DNA of 64,000 nt from Fibrobacter sp. UWB11 (GCF_900143015.1 NZ_FSRT01000002.1:434001-498000), one strand, 5' to 3'; shown: positions 35,788-45,660, numbered from the stretch's first letter. Notes: generated from the sequence alone by a model not told the origin. Numbers and translations are program-made.

Positions 35788-38043
35788 CTATCTAAAACTG
35801 TAGCGAATCTTTGTTGCAAAACTCCTACCCGGTTTACTTTCACCAAACTTATCGTACGATTCGCTATCCGTGATGTTATCGACTTCAAAGCTCCAGCCCA
35901 GTTTATTATCCCAAATGGAATATTCAACGCCCACGTCCTGCGTGAACGAGGCTTCAATTTTACGATTCTGGCGGGAGCTAATTTTCCAGCCGTAGAAATA
36001 TTCATCCGTATAATTTGCAGACCACCAGACTTTCAAGAAGTCTTCTTTGCCAAACAAATCGCCAATATGGAATTCCGCAAGATAGTTCATAAAGAATCGC
36101 GGAATGTTAGGCACAATCGCCTTCTTGGGAACGCCCTGTTTTGCCGTATATTTCATGTTACGCAAGTCCTGGAAAGTCCAGTTTGTCCCGAGCAAAAACC
36201 ATTCATTGACATCCAACTTCACATCACCTTCGTAACCCCAGGCACGAATCGGATTCATGTTAAAGTAAGGCGTAGACATCTGTGCCGAACCCATGTAATG
36301 GATTTTATCCTTGTAGTACGAATAAAACACATCACCATCAAAGCGGAGCCTTGTCACAAGCGGCAATTCCTGCAAGTCTACAGAAATTCCAAAGTTGAAG
36401 TTATCAGCCTGTTCAGGCTTGAGGCTTGTCGCCGCGCTCACGCGAATGCCGTCGCCAAAGAGTTCTTCAGGAGTCGGCAAGCGCACAGCATGCTGATACG
36501 AAGCCTTCACAGAAAGTGGCTTTGCCACCTTGAACATCAAACTTTCATCGTAACTGAAATCATTGTAATCATTCGATTCCACCGCAGGTTCAATCAGAAG
36601 GCTCGTCGGCATATTGGAAATTTCAGCCTTCATGTAATGGAACTTGAAACCGAGAAGATTTTGGAGGCGAGATTCAAAGAAATTATTTTCAAGAGAAAGT
36701 CCCGTCGTTATCGAGAAAACTTCTCCCGGAAGCCCCGCCGTGTTAAACTGGGCCATTTTTGCGCCGTAGTCGTCCTCAGGATTTTCCTTGTGGTACTTGA
36801 TGAGTGTATTCCAATAAATCTTTTGATCCTTAATAAACAGGTAATCAAAATTCAGCAAGTTATTGAAATCATACACCTGCACCGTGCGCAATCTCGGAAG
36901 TCCCATAGACACGAGTTCGCCCACATTCTTTTGCGCCGTATCGCAGCTAAACCAGTTGCGGCAATGGACTCGGCTCGTATCGATGATTTTATTTTCTGCA
37001 AAACCGAACGAAAAATAATCACCGAAATTCAAGTTTTTCGCAAAGAAATTTTTCTTGTCTAGTCCAAAAGAAGCACCGAAATTATAGCCTTCGGAGGTTG
37101 ATTCCTTAATGCGATTTTCAATCCCCTGAATCTGCTTGTCAAACGTGCCAAAGCTTGCACCGAGTGAAATCTGGTCAAACCAGGCGTTCATCAAATTCGC
37201 AAAAGCCTGCACATTGTAAGAGGTGTAATGGTCATGATCACGAACAACACTCGTATCCGCGCCAGTAGAGCTCTTCATGTATGGAGCTGTAAATTCGTAA
37301 TCGTTATCGGAATGGTTAAAGTAACCAGACACGCCAATTTCAAGGCTTGTAGCACCCGCAATGCTATCAATCAAATGACTTGCGGAAACTGACACTTTGT
37401 GCGTATTGAAGCTCGAAAAACTGTAAGAAGCGTCTACAGAATTTGTCGGGCGTTTTTTAGTCACAATGTTAATGGCACCGCCCGCGCCGTCTGTCGCAAA
37501 ACGCGCCGGAATATAGCCCTTATAAACTTCGATATCTGCAATCTGGTCAATAGGAATATCGTCAAGTCCCAAATTTCCCTGCGTTTCGACAGGAACGCCG
37601 TTGACAAGCACCTTGATGTTCTTGCCTTCCATGCCGCGGATATTGATTTTGCCTTCGCTACCCATTCCGCCAGACTTACGCACTTTCACGCCAGACGCAG
37701 AATTAATCGCCTTAGAAACGCTCTTGCTCGTATTTTGCAATTCTGCGGCATCAATCGTAGAGACTGTTTCAACCTGTTTTGCAATGGCCGCCTGCTCCGC
37801 TTCAGATTCCGTCTCGACCGAGAGTAAATCCAGCTTTGTCACGTCTTCGGAACTTGTGGAAGCGCCCGCAGCATTTACTTCAGAAGCGCCACCATTGGGA
37901 GCATCAGTCGCATTGCTTTCCGCGACGGGTTCATCAAAATCTTCGAACGAAGTAACTTCGTCATCCTGCGCATAAGCAGAAACAACGGCAAATGCCGCAA
38001 AAGCGGCAAAAACAGTAGCAAACTTACGAATATTCATCTTCAA
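35788..38043 (-). CDS. TonB-dependent outer-membrane receptor
   Basis: A 751-residue outer-membrane protein with a signal peptide (FAAFAAFAVVSAYAQ), an acidic stretch and then the plug domain: a TonB-box-like DLLSVETESE, VSKAINSASGVKVRKSGG, INIRGMEGKNIKVLVNGVPV and YIPARFATDGAGGAINIVTK. The barrel follows and ends in KIRYSFR with a terminal aromatic. The context (propeller lipoprotein upstream, FeoAB downstream, divergent YbtPQ-like transporters) suggests a ferric siderophore as substrate. The ligand itself cannot be read from sequence. Confidence 0.9.
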   Translation of the reverse strand: MKMNIRKFATVFAAFAAFAVVSAYAQDDEVTSFEDFDEPVAESNATDAPNGGASEVNAAGASTSSEDVTKLDLLSVETESEAEQAAIAKQVETVSTIDAAELQNTSKSVSKAINSASGVKVRKSGGMGSEGKINIRGMEGKNIKVLVNGVPVETQGNLGLDDIPIDQIADIEVYKGYIPARFATDGAGGAINIVTKKRPTNSVDASYSFSSFNTHKVSVSASHLIDSIAGATSLEIGVSGYFNHSDNDYEFTAPYMKSSTGADTSVVRDHDHYTSYNVQAFANLMNAWFDQISLGASFGTFDKQIQGIENRIKESTSEGYNFGASFGLDKKNFFAKNLNFGDYFSFGFAENKIIDTSRVHCRNWFSCDTAQKNVGELVSMGLPRLRTVQVYDFNNLLNFDYLFIKDQKIYWNTLIKYHKENPEDDYGAKMAQFNTAGLPGEVFSITTGLSLENNFFESRLQNLLGFKFHYMKAEISNMPTSLLIEPAVESNDYNDFSYDESLMFKVAKPLSVKASYQHAVRLPTPEELFGDGIRVSAATSLKPEQADNFNFGISVDLQELPLVTRLRFDGDVFYSYYKDKIHYMGSAQMSTPYFNMNPIRAWGYEGDVKLDVNEWFLLGTNWTFQDLRNMKYTAKQGVPKKAIVPNIPRFFMNYLAEFHIGDLFGKEDFLKVWWSANYTDEYFYGWKISSRQNRKIEASFTQDVGVEYSIWDNKLGWSFEVDNITDSESYDKFGESKPGRSFATKIRYSFR

Positions 38044-38071
38044 TAAAACCCAGAACTACTTTTTACAAGAA

Positions 38072-38136
38072 GGAGATTCCCGGTCAAGCCGGGAATAACA
38101 CAACACTGTCATGCCCGCCTCCGAACGGGCATCTCC
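38072..38136. repeat. Two dispersed palindromes in opposite orientation
   Basis: GGAGATTCCCGG..CCGGGAATAAC (38072-38099) and GTCATGCCCGCC..CGGGCATCTCC (38108-38136) lie head to head between the propeller lipoprotein and the receptor gene. Together they could form a long transcript hairpin that tunes expression of downstream genes. Confidence 0.8.
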
Positions 38137-38142
38137 AATTCA

Positions 38143-39345
38143 TTACTTCAGCGGAACAATCCACATCGGGATCTGTTCAGACTTGGCAATCTTTTCAGCC
38201 TTATCCGTCTTCGGATCATAGCGGAAGTATGCATTGTCATCTTCTTCAGTAGAGACCGCAAAAATTACGTTGCCATCATCTTCCACATACTTGCCGTAGC
38301 TTGCCCAGCTCGAAGAATAACCAATCGGCAAAGCCTTGATTTTCTTGTTGGCAAGGTCAATCTGCACCGGCTTGCAAGTGTTATTGTGATAGCTATCCAT
38401 ATCCGTCCAGGTCTGCTGCAAATCGACCATCACGTTCAAGAAAGAATAGACATAGCCATCTTCCGACGGATACGTTGCCGGAGAGAGGTACTTGAAATTA
38501 TCCTTCTTTGTAATGCCATCAATAGCGACATCCTTCGTGATGTACCAGGCATAATCCTTGTCAAACTTGGTTTCACCCACCTTGATACGGAGGAAGCCAT
38601 CAACCTGGCCCGGAGCGTAGCCCCAAGAAGCATTACTGTAGCAGTAGATGTAACCGTCAAGCACCGTAAACGCCTGGTTCTGGGAGTCATCCAAGGAACC
38701 CACGGCAGCAACGCGGTCATCCTTAGCAACAGCGACGACTTCGTCCTTCTTGACATCGATAATGGCGACCTGAGCTTCGTTACCCGTAGCATAATCGCTC
38801 ACGTTCTGCAAGAGACCCACATAGAGGCGACCGTCAACAATCACGCCAGTTCCCGGGCTCACCACGAGAGCGTCCTTATCCTTGTACTTGGAAAGGTCAA
38901 TGGCGCCCGTCTTCTTCATGGTTTTCGGGTTGATGATGATCAAGGAATCAAGCATACCGCCCAAATAAGCCTTTTCATCGTTGACAAAATAAATGTGGTT
39001 TACCCAAGTTCCCGGGAGAGAGAGCTTTGCGGTCACCTTGCCAAGCTTGTTGTTTTCAGCCAAGCTGTAACGAGAAATAGAACCAACATCCAAATCAGCG
39101 ATGAACAGGGAATTATCGTAATAGACAACACCTGCACGCGTACCGACTTCAACAAAGTCCTTGCCCAAATCATCCGTGTGATCGAGGGACATCGTGCCGA
39201 TAAACATCGTTTCGCCCGTCGAAATGGAAGTCGCAAATTCGCGCTTGTAATCATCCGAATTAGAGCTTGCGTTGCTCGAAGAATCGCTACCGCAGGCAGC
39301 AAAAAGGCTTGCCGCAAAAGTAAGTGCAATGAGTTTTTTATTCAT
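38143..39345 (-). CDS. Beta-propeller lipoprotein, DUF4374/MxcI-like (XusB-like)
   Basis: A 400-residue lipoprotein (signal to FAASLFAACGSDSSS, Cys 18). The mature part shows repeated strand modules such as VVYYDNSLFIADLDVGSISR, VNHIYFVNDEKAYLGG and SLIIINPKTMKKTGAIDLS, resembling DUF4374/MxcI-like propellers. Bacteroides XusB, a surface lipoprotein that captures siderophores beside its TonB receptor, is of this general kind. The gene precedes a TonB receptor and FeoAB and has the 28-bp site 70 bases upstream. The family match is by pattern and the siderophore role is inference. Confidence 0.65.
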   Translation of the reverse strand: MNKKLIALTFAASLFAACGSDSSSNASSNSDDYKREFATSISTGETMFIGTMSLDHTDDLGKDFVEVGTRAGVVYYDNSLFIADLDVGSISRYSLAENNKLGKVTAKLSLPGTWVNHIYFVNDEKAYLGGMLDSLIIINPKTMKKTGAIDLSKYKDKDALVVSPGTGVIVDGRLYVGLLQNVSDYATGNEAQVAIIDVKKDEVVAVAKDDRVAAVGSLDDSQNQAFTVLDGYIYCYSNASWGYAPGQVDGFLRIKVGETKFDKDYAWYITKDVAIDGITKKDNFKYLSPATYPSEDGYVYSFLNVMVDLQQTWTDMDSYHNNTCKPVQIDLANKKIKALPIGYSSSWASYGKYVEDDGNVIFAVSTEEDDNAYFRYDPKTDKAEKIAKSEQIPMWIVPLK

Positions 39346-39414
39346 ACATGACTCCTAGTGTTTATACACCTTTCAAGTTTCGCCCGCATTTTAGAAATCC
39401 CAAAAGACCGCCTC

Positions 39415-39460
39415 AACTCCAAATGGACTCAAATCAATCCAAAAAGTTAGATATGACTAA
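39415..39460. promoter_or_regulatory. Candidate iron-control region of the divergent siderophore locus
   Basis: The 28-bp direct-repeat site covers 39415-39442, with TCCAAAT at 39418 and TCCAAA at 39438 (20 bases apart). It is followed at once by the perfect palindrome TTAGATATGACTAA (39447-39460). The region lies between the propeller lipoprotein (reverse) and the ABC transporter pair (forward), so it could serve both. Confidence 0.7.
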
Positions 39461-39524
39461 TATAACCTTTAAAACAAGACATCAATAAATTAAAATTGGT
39501 GCGAAAAACAAACAGAAGGTAACT

Positions 39525-41288
39525 ATGAGTGTTTTCAAAAGACTAACACCTTATATGCAATCGCGAAAAATTTTATATCCGTTTGCACTTTTATTTTCAT
39601 CACTGAGTTCCATCGCAGGGATCGCTCCCTTTATATATGTATGGCTCATCGTCCGTGAATTATTCGCAGACACAAGTAAAATTTCATACGATATGGTCAA
39701 GCATTACGCATTGATGGCCGTCATTTTCTCGGCAGCCAGCGTCGTGCTTTACTTTTCCGCGCTCGTTTGTTCGCACTTAGTCGCCTTCCGCATCGAAGGC
39801 AACATCCGCAGAATCACCATGAAAAAATTGCTCAGGCTCCCGCTTGGCTTTTTCGACAAGAATCCCACCGGACGCATCCGCAAAATCATCGACGACAACG
39901 CAGCCGTCACACATACATTCATGGCGCACGAGCTTCCGGATTTAGCAGGGACCATCGTCGTTCCCATCGCCTCGCTCGTATTGATGTTCATTTTCGATTG
40001 GCGTCTTGGCATTGCTTCCCTCGTCCCAATTGCCTACGCCATCATCACGCTCGGTTCCAAAATGAACAAGAGCAAGGACTTTATGCAAAAGTACATGAAG
40101 TCTCTCGAAGACATGAATACAGAAGCGGTCGAATACGTGCGCGGCATCCCCGTCGTGAAAGTCTTCCAGCAAACTATTTACTCTTTCAAGAACTTCTATA
40201 AAACGATTGATGATTACCATCAAATGGTCACTGCATATTCCAGCAGTTGGAAGTTCATCATGTGCTCTTACACGACGCTCATCAACGGCGTCGCCCTCAT
40301 CCTCGTCCCCACAACATTCCTCATCGCAACGAGTTCAGGCAACATCGCCGCAACAATCGTGGACTTGATGCTCTATGTCCTCGTGACCCCGGTATTTTCA
40401 CAGTGCGTCATGCGCAGCATGTACTTGAGCCAAGCCGTAAACCAGGCAAAACTCGCCATTGGTAGCATTGAATCGTTGACAGATTACCCGGAACTTGCTA
40501 CACCGACAAACCCGCAAGAAGTCAAGCATTTCGATGTTGAATTCAAGAATGTCAAGTTCACCTACCCCGGCACAGAAAATGAAGTCCTTCACGACATTTC
40601 ATTCAAAATAAAGGAAGGCGAAACGGTTGCACTCGTCGGTGCATCTGGTGGCGGCAAGAGCACCATTGCAAAGCTCGTCCCGAGATTTTTCGATGCCAAC
40701 GATGGTGAAATTTTAGTCGGCGGCGCGCCCATCAAGGAAATACCCCAAGAAGTCCTCATGAAAAACACATCATTCGTTTTCCAGAATACTCGACTCTTCA
40801 AGAAGAGTATTTTGGAAAACGTCCGTTACGGAACTCCTGAGGCTTCCATTGAAAGCGTCAACAAGGCGCTTAATCTCGCCCAATGCCGCGAAATCATTGA
40901 CCGCCTGCCCGAAGGCATCAACACCATCATCGGTAGCAAGGGTACATACCTCTCCGGTGGCGAACAGCAGCGAATCGTTCTTGCGCGCGCCATTCTCAAG
41001 AATGCACCGATCGTCGTTCTTGACGAAGCGACCGCATTTGCAGACCCCGAAAACGAAAGCCTTATCCAGCAAGCACTGCAAACGCTTTCAAAGGGCAAAA
41101 CAGTCTTGATGATTGCACACAGACTCACAAGCATCGTGAATGCCGACCAGATTCTCGTCGTACAAGGTGGCCGCATCGTGGAACGCGGCACGCACAAGGA
41201 ACTCGTTGAAAAAGGCGGCATATTCGCCAAGATGTGGCAAGATTATCAGCAGTCCGTCAGCTGGACTATCGGAGGCAAGAATGTATAA
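39525..41288 (+). CDS. ABC transporter, fused membrane and ATPase domains (YbtP/IrtA-like)
   Basis: A 587-residue protein with about six TM helices (residues 1-310) and a C-terminal ATPase: Walker A VGASGGGKST, Q-loop FVFQNTRLF, signature LSGGEQQR and Walker B IVVLDEAT. It is of the exporter fold. In the siderophore context it resembles the YbtP/IrtA importers that have that fold but bring ferri-siderophores in. AGAAGGTAAC precedes the ATG. Its stop overlaps the start of the partner gene by eight bases. Export of a product is an alternative. Confidence 0.85.
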   Translation: MSVFKRLTPYMQSRKILYPFALLFSSLSSIAGIAPFIYVWLIVRELFADTSKISYDMVKHYALMAVIFSAASVVLYFSALVCSHLVAFRIEGNIRRITMKKLLRLPLGFFDKNPTGRIRKIIDDNAAVTHTFMAHELPDLAGTIVVPIASLVLMFIFDWRLGIASLVPIAYAIITLGSKMNKSKDFMQKYMKSLEDMNTEAVEYVRGIPVVKVFQQTIYSFKNFYKTIDDYHQMVTAYSSSWKFIMCSYTTLINGVALILVPTTFLIATSSGNIAATIVDLMLYVLVTPVFSQCVMRSMYLSQAVNQAKLAIGSIESLTDYPELATPTNPQEVKHFDVEFKNVKFTYPGTENEVLHDISFKIKEGETVALVGASGGGKSTIAKLVPRFFDANDGEILVGGAPIKEIPQEVLMKNTSFVFQNTRLFKKSILENVRYGTPEASIESVNKALNLAQCREIIDRLPEGINTIIGSKGTYLSGGEQQRIVLARAILKNAPIVVLDEATAFADPENESLIQQALQTLSKGKTVLMIAHRLTSIVNADQILVVQGGRIVERGTHKELVEKGGIFAKMWQDYQQSVSWTIGGKNV

Positions 41289-43008
41289 CTGGATTAAAAA
41301 TCGTTTTGTCCTCTCTGATGAAGGTACAAAAACATTTATCAAAGGCGTATTTTGGACAACGTGGCATTACCTTTCGTTAATGCTCCCGCTTTCGTTCGTA
41401 TTCCTCTTCCTCAAGGAATTCATGGCGAAAATGCAAAATCCGTCGGCAGAACCGCATAATTTCTGGGTTTACATAGCAATTGCGGTCGTCATTTACCTTG
41501 TCATGTACTTCATCTATGCGCTCTCTTACGACAGCACATACGAATCCGTCTATTCGGAATGCAAAAAACGTCGCATCACGCTTGCCGAAAAGTTGCGCAA
41601 GCTCCCGCTCGCCTTCTTTGGCAAAAAGGATCTTTCCGACTTGACATCGACTATCATGAACGACGTGAACGCCCTTGAAATGATTTTCTCGCACGCCGTT
41701 CCTGAAATTTTCGCAGTCGCCGCGATGCTCGTTATCTGCGCAGTCGCACTCATCATTTACAATCCGTTGATGGCGGCAGCACTTTTGTGGGTAGCACCAT
41801 TTGCAGGCTTGCTCATTTATCTGTCCCGCAAATTACAGTTCAAAAACTTCAAGCATACCTACAATGCCGCCCGCGTCATTACCGAAGATATTCAGGAAAG
41901 CCTTGAAAATATTCAAGAAATAAAGTCCTACTGCGAAGAAGAAAGCGTCTGCAAAGCATTGGATGATCACTCCAAATTCTATGAACATTCCCAGATTAAA
42001 GGCGAATTCATGTCTGGTGTCATATTGAACGGCGCCCAGATTTTCTTGAAACTCGGCCTTGCTTCCGTTCTCATTTTCGGTTCTATCCTCCTTGCACAAG
42101 ACAAATTAAGCGTATTTGATTACCTCGTGTACATCGTCTGCGCATCGACGATTTACAGCCCCATCTATCTCGTTCTAAACAACATAACGGAACTATTCTT
42201 CTTGGATGTTCGTCTCAAGCGATTCAAGGAAATGGACGATATGGAAGTCCAGCGCGGTTCCACAAAGTTTGAGCCCGCTGATTACGACATTGAATTCAAG
42301 AACGTTGATTTCTACTACAACGAAGAAAAGCAAGTTTTGAAGAAGGCTTCGTTCACCGCCAAGCAAGGCGAAATCACCGCACTCGTGGGCCCCTCTGGCA
42401 GCGGAAAGACAACCGCAGCAAAGCTCGCCGCCCGTTTCTGGGACATTCAAGGCGGCACCATCACGCTCGGCGGACAGGACATCTCAAGAATCGATCCCGA
42501 AACGCTCCTCAAAAACTTTTCCATCGTCTTCCAGGATGTCGTGCTGTTCAACACTTCCATCCGCGACAACATCCGCATCGGTAAACGCGACGCCACAGAC
42601 GAAGAAATTCTGCGAGCCGCAAAACTTGCAAACTGCGATGACTTTGTCCAAAAGCTCCCGCAAGGTTATGACACAGTCATCGGTGAAAACGGCGATACAC
42701 TCTCCGGCGGCGAACGCCAGCGAATCTCCATCGCCCGCGCCATCCTCAAGGACGCCCCCATCGTGCTCCTTGACGAAGCCACCGCAAGCCTCGACGTCGA
42801 AAACGAATCCAAGATTCAGCAGAGCATTTCGAAACTCGTGCAGAACAAGACCGTCATCATCATCGCCCACCGCATGCGCACCATCGCCAATGCAGACAAG
42901 GTTGTGGTGTTGCAAAACGGTCAAGTTGTCGAAACCGGCTCCCCCGCAGAACTCAAGGCAAAGGGCGGCCTCTTCGGCAAAATGCTCAAGCTCCAAGAAG
43001 TAAATTAG
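41281..43008 (+). CDS. ABC transporter, fused membrane and ATPase domains (YbtQ/IrtB-like)
   Basis: A 575-residue partner of the previous protein: about six TM helices, then ATPase motifs VGPSGSGKTT, FQDVVLFNTSIRDNI, LSGGERQRISIARAIL, IVLLDEATASLD and a switch IIAHRMRTI. ATG 41281 is supported by GGAGG nine bases upstream; an earlier in-frame ATG at 41140 lies inside the upstream gene and is rejected. The two half-transporters should form a heterodimer. A strong terminator follows at 43033. Confidence 0.87.
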   Translation: MYNWIKNRFVLSDEGTKTFIKGVFWTTWHYLSLMLPLSFVFLFLKEFMAKMQNPSAEPHNFWVYIAIAVVIYLVMYFIYALSYDSTYESVYSECKKRRITLAEKLRKLPLAFFGKKDLSDLTSTIMNDVNALEMIFSHAVPEIFAVAAMLVICAVALIIYNPLMAAALLWVAPFAGLLIYLSRKLQFKNFKHTYNAARVITEDIQESLENIQEIKSYCEEESVCKALDDHSKFYEHSQIKGEFMSGVILNGAQIFLKLGLASVLIFGSILLAQDKLSVFDYLVYIVCASTIYSPIYLVLNNITELFFLDVRLKRFKEMDDMEVQRGSTKFEPADYDIEFKNVDFYYNEEKQVLKKASFTAKQGEITALVGPSGSGKTTAAKLAARFWDIQGGTITLGGQDISRIDPETLLKNFSIVFQDVVLFNTSIRDNIRIGKRDATDEEILRAAKLANCDDFVQKLPQGYDTVIGENGDTLSGGERQRISIARAILKDAPIVLLDEATASLDVENESKIQQSISKLVQNKTVIIIAHRMRTIANADKVVVLQNGQVVETGSPAELKAKGGLFGKMLKLQEVN

Positions 43009-43032
43009 AACTCATTCAATAACCACCTACTA

Positions 43033-43064
43033 AATTGCCCCGGAGAAATCCGGGGCAATTTTCT
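43033..43064 (+). terminator. Intrinsic terminator after the ABC pair
   Basis: AATTGCCCCGGA pairs perfectly with TCCGGGGCAATT around GAAA and is followed by TTCTT. Confidence 0.85.
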
Positions 43065-43076
43065 TAACATATTCTT

Positions 43077-43105
43077 GTCATTCCCGCCTCCGAGCGGGAA
43101 TCTCC
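43077..43105. repeat. Dispersed palindrome, short-loop form
   Basis: GTCATTCCCGCC..GCGGGAATCTCC, placed between the ABC pair terminator and the toxin-antitoxin promoter. Confidence 0.85.
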
Positions 43106-43170
43106 ATTTTTGTTCAGCGCCCCACTCAAATGTATTGCTTTTGTGCGGACAAATATGTATATTGAATAAC

Positions 43171-43473
43171 ATGAACAAAACCGCAAATTTATACGCCCGC
43201 ATAGAGCCCGATGTCAAAGAACAAGCTGAAAACATCCTGGAAACTCTCGGTATATCCGTTTCCAGCGCTATCAACATGTTCTATAAGCAGATTATTCTGC
43301 AACAGGGAATTCCCTTCGATGTGAAGCTGCCTAAAGCTCCCGAAAATGCCGCTAAATGGTCAAAAGAGCGCCTCGACACGGAACTCGAAAAAGGATACAA
43401 TGACATGCTGAAAGGTCGCACCCGCCCTGCAGCGATGGTCCTTTCCGATGTCAAGAAAAAATACAAGGTATGA
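43171..43473 (+). CDS. RelB/DinJ-family antitoxin
   Basis: A 100-residue protein with the RelB/DinJ ribbon-helix-helix start (NLYARIEPDVKEQAENILE) and LGISVSSAINMFYKQIIL, then IPFDVKLP. The start is ATG 43171; a longer frame begins at 43075 inside the dispersed palindrome and is not credible. It overlaps the toxin gene by four bases (ATGA). Confidence 0.9.
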   Translation: MNKTANLYARIEPDVKEQAENILETLGISVSSAINMFYKQIILQQGIPFDVKLPKAPENAAKWSKERLDTELEKGYNDMLKGRTRPAAMVLSDVKKKYKV

Positions 43474-43772
43474 ATTTCAAAGTTTTCTTTTCTTCTGCCG
43501 CACAAAACGACATCGAGCAAATCTTTGATTATATCAGCATAACTCTTTGTTCGCCTATTGCCGCGAAGAATCTAATGGGAAAATTTCAAGAATCGGTTAA
43601 CACATTATCCGATTTTCCTGAAGCATTCGCCTTATGTCAAGACGAACCTTGGTTTTTACGCGAAGTGCGTTCAATACCAGTCGGAAACTACCGACTTTTT
43701 TATCATGTCAATCACGACAAGCGAGAAGTCGTCATTTTGCGCATCTTTTATTACAGACAAGAAGCGAAATAA
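43470..43772 (+). CDS. RelE/ParE-family toxin
   Basis: A 100-residue toxin with the RelE/ParE pattern: SSAAQNDIEQIFDYIS, LSDFPEAFALC, REVRSIPVGNYRLFYHV and REVVILRIFYYRQ. Sequence alone does not separate gyrase poisons (ParE) from mRNA interferases. It ends three bases before the stop of the convergent methyltransferase gene, and no terminator lies between them. Confidence 0.85.
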   Translation: MNFKVFFSSAAQNDIEQIFDYISITLCSPIAAKNLMGKFQESVNTLSDFPEAFALCQDEPWFLREVRSIPVGNYRLFYHVNHDKREVVILRIFYYRQEAK

Positions 43773-43775
43773 TCT

Positions 43776-44372
43776 TCATTTCCCGCATTCCACATACGCT
43801 AAATCAATCCGCCCCTTGATAACGCAATTTTCCGTTATCGTCCAGCCATTCCCTTTTAAGAAAGACTTGTATTCGTCTTCCGTCCATTCGTGCGCAAAGC
43901 GGACACCGATAAGACTCAAAAACTTTTGCCACAAGTTTCTTTTGCCGTCAGCAGGGAATATAAAGTTCGGAGCTATCAGCACGCCGTCATCTTTCAAGAC
44001 GCGGCGGATTTCCGCAAGCGCCTTTGAGGGCTCCGGGATAATGTGGAGCGCATTCGCGATTACGACCACATCAAAAGAGTTATCCAAGAAGCGTAACGAT
44101 GTCGCATCAGCCACTTCGAAGCGCACGTTTTCAGGATTCTTCGCCTTGCGAGCCGTCTCAATCATCTTCGGAGCAAAATCAGTCGCTACCACATGATTCG
44201 CAAGCGGCGCAATATGCCGCGCAATCATCCCCGGACCAGTCGCCAATTCAAGCACATCCTTGCCCCGCGCGACCTCCCCAATCCGCTCATACATAAAATC
44301 ATAAATGTTCTTCTGCGAACGCATCGTGAATTCATAAACCGGCGCAAAGATATCCCAAATGTTCTTACTCAT
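43776..44372 (-). CDS. Class I SAM-dependent methyltransferase
   Basis: A protein of about 198 residues with SAM-binding motif I VLELATGPGMIARHIA, motif II VVATDFAPKMIE, DATSLRFLDNSFDVVVI and IPEPSKALAEIRRVLKDDGV. The overall pattern is that of UbiE/Methyltransf_11-type small-molecule methyltransferases. Two ATGs are adjacent (44375 and 44372); the second is better placed after GGAG. It follows the exported hydrolase gene and its terminator. Its substrate is unknown. Confidence 0.82.
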   Translation of the reverse strand: MSKNIWDIFAPVYEFTMRSQKNIYDFMYERIGEVARGKDVLELATGPGMIARHIAPLANHVVATDFAPKMIETARKAKNPENVRFEVADATSLRFLDNSFDVVVIANALHIIPEPSKALAEIRRVLKDDGVLIAPNFIFPADGKRNLWQKFLSLIGVRFAHEWTEDEYKSFLKGNGWTITENCVIKGRIDLAYVECGK

Positions 44373-44383
44373 CATTTTCTCCT

Positions 44384-44418
44384 AAAAAACGCACTTCCCT
44401 CATGACAAGGAAAGTGCG
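44384..44418 (-). terminator. Intrinsic terminator of the exported hydrolase gene
   Basis: On the reverse strand CGCACTTTCC pairs with GGAAGTGCG (one bulge), followed by six T. It lies just past the hydrolase stop and before the methyltransferase ribosome-binding site. Confidence 0.7.
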
Positions 44419-44445
44419 CCAACCGATTAAAACAAAATCTAGTTA

Positions 44446-45627
44446 TTAAAAATTCTGTGCAACGACAATCTGCTTCCGCAAAACGGCACCATCCAAAAAT
44501 TCAAACATCGTGCGGTAAGCGTTATCACGAACATCCTTGCGCGAGAGGAACAAGTCGTGCATGCCATCCGTAATCGTCACGGTCGTGACATCACTGCCCA
44601 ATTTCGGAGCCCACTTTTCGAGAAGATTCACATCAAGCATGCAGTCGCAACGCATGTAGTCGTCATCCCACTTGACCGTGTTCACGGTGCAGCCGCTACG
44701 CATCATGAGAACAGGAGCCTTGATTTGCATTCCCGCATGGATCCACTTGATGCCGCGTTCCGTCGCGCGGAGGTAACCAAAGTACTGCTGTGGCCATTCA
44801 TCGCTTTTCAATTCACGATTGAATTCCCACTCGCCTTTTTCACTTTTCAAAAGAGATATGTTGTACTTAGGGGCTTCCTGTTTTGGAGCGGGTGCATCGG
44901 GCAACAACAGCGCAATATCCGAGAACACGGGGAAAGCCACATTGCGAACAAACCAGCTATTTTTATAATCTAGGAACGGACTGTTCAAAACGAGAGCTGC
45001 AAAATCTTCGCTATTGCGTTCATTCAGGTAATTCGGCGTAATCAACCCACCCTGCGAATGACCGAGAATGACAAACGGCAATTTCGCATTCGAACCATTC
45101 GCCGCAATCTTCTTGCTGAGAGCTACAGCAGCATCCAACTCTGCATAGTATTCCTTGACGCTACGCATATCCGAGCGCGGCTCGCCTTCACTATACGAAC
45201 GACCATTGTAATGCAAGTCAATTGCAAAGAACGCAAAACCCGCAGAATCCGATTTTTCCGCAAGTTCTTCCTGGAAGAAGTAATCATTATAACCATGCAC
45301 ATACAAGATAATTCCGCGCGGATTCGGTTCATGCGTCACCGCACGCGGAGAACTTCCGTAAGGATATTCAATTAACGTTGCATGAAAATCCTTATCATAC
45401 GGTTTTACGTCAATCGGGTAAACCTGATAAGGTTCGCCAAGTTCCGGGTCCACAGCCTTCTGCGGCAAAGCGTTATCAATAATCGTCTGCAACGTAGCTG
45501 CCGAGAGTTGCTTACTGTAAGCTTCGTCCCGCTTCTTTTCCTTGCAGGCGGCAAGGCACGCATTTGCAGAAGTTGTAAAAAGCAATACGGCAGAGGCCGC
45601 GACAACAAAAGACTTTAACTTATTCAT
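44446..45627 (-). CDS. Exported alpha/beta hydrolase, possible siderophore or lipid esterase
   Basis: A 393-residue protein with a signal peptide (VVAASAVLLFTTSANA) followed by a possible lipobox LAAC. The hydrolase core has ILYVHGYNDYFF for the oxyanion region, the nucleophile elbow VILGHSQGG, and a late TITDGMHDLFLSR with the catalytic His. It resembles monoacylglycerol-lipase/S33-type hydrolases. ATG 45627 is preferred to an upstream ATG at 45642 because the signal peptide starts there. The 28-bp site of the iron loci lies 34 bases upstream, which makes a role in releasing iron from an ester siderophore worth testing (inference). Confidence 0.7.
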   Translation of the reverse strand: MNKLKSFVVAASAVLLFTTSANACLAACKEKKRDEAYSKQLSAATLQTIIDNALPQKAVDPELGEPYQVYPIDVKPYDKDFHATLIEYPYGSSPRAVTHEPNPRGIILYVHGYNDYFFQEELAEKSDSAGFAFFAIDLHYNGRSYSEGEPRSDMRSVKEYYAELDAAVALSKKIAANGSNAKLPFVILGHSQGGLITPNYLNERNSEDFAALVLNSPFLDYKNSWFVRNVAFPVFSDIALLLPDAPAPKQEAPKYNISLLKSEKGEWEFNRELKSDEWPQQYFGYLRATERGIKWIHAGMQIKAPVLMMRSGCTVNTVKWDDDYMRCDCMLDVNLLEKWAPKLGSDVTTVTITDGMHDLFLSRKDVRDNAYRTMFEFLDGAVLRKQIVVAQNF

Positions 45628-45660
45628 GCATCTACGATACAAAAATGCAATCGTTCACGC

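Noticed and set aside
43075-43170. Upstream extension of the RelB-type antitoxin
   Set aside because: The added residues come from the dispersed palindrome and promoter; the conserved fold begins at ATG 43171.
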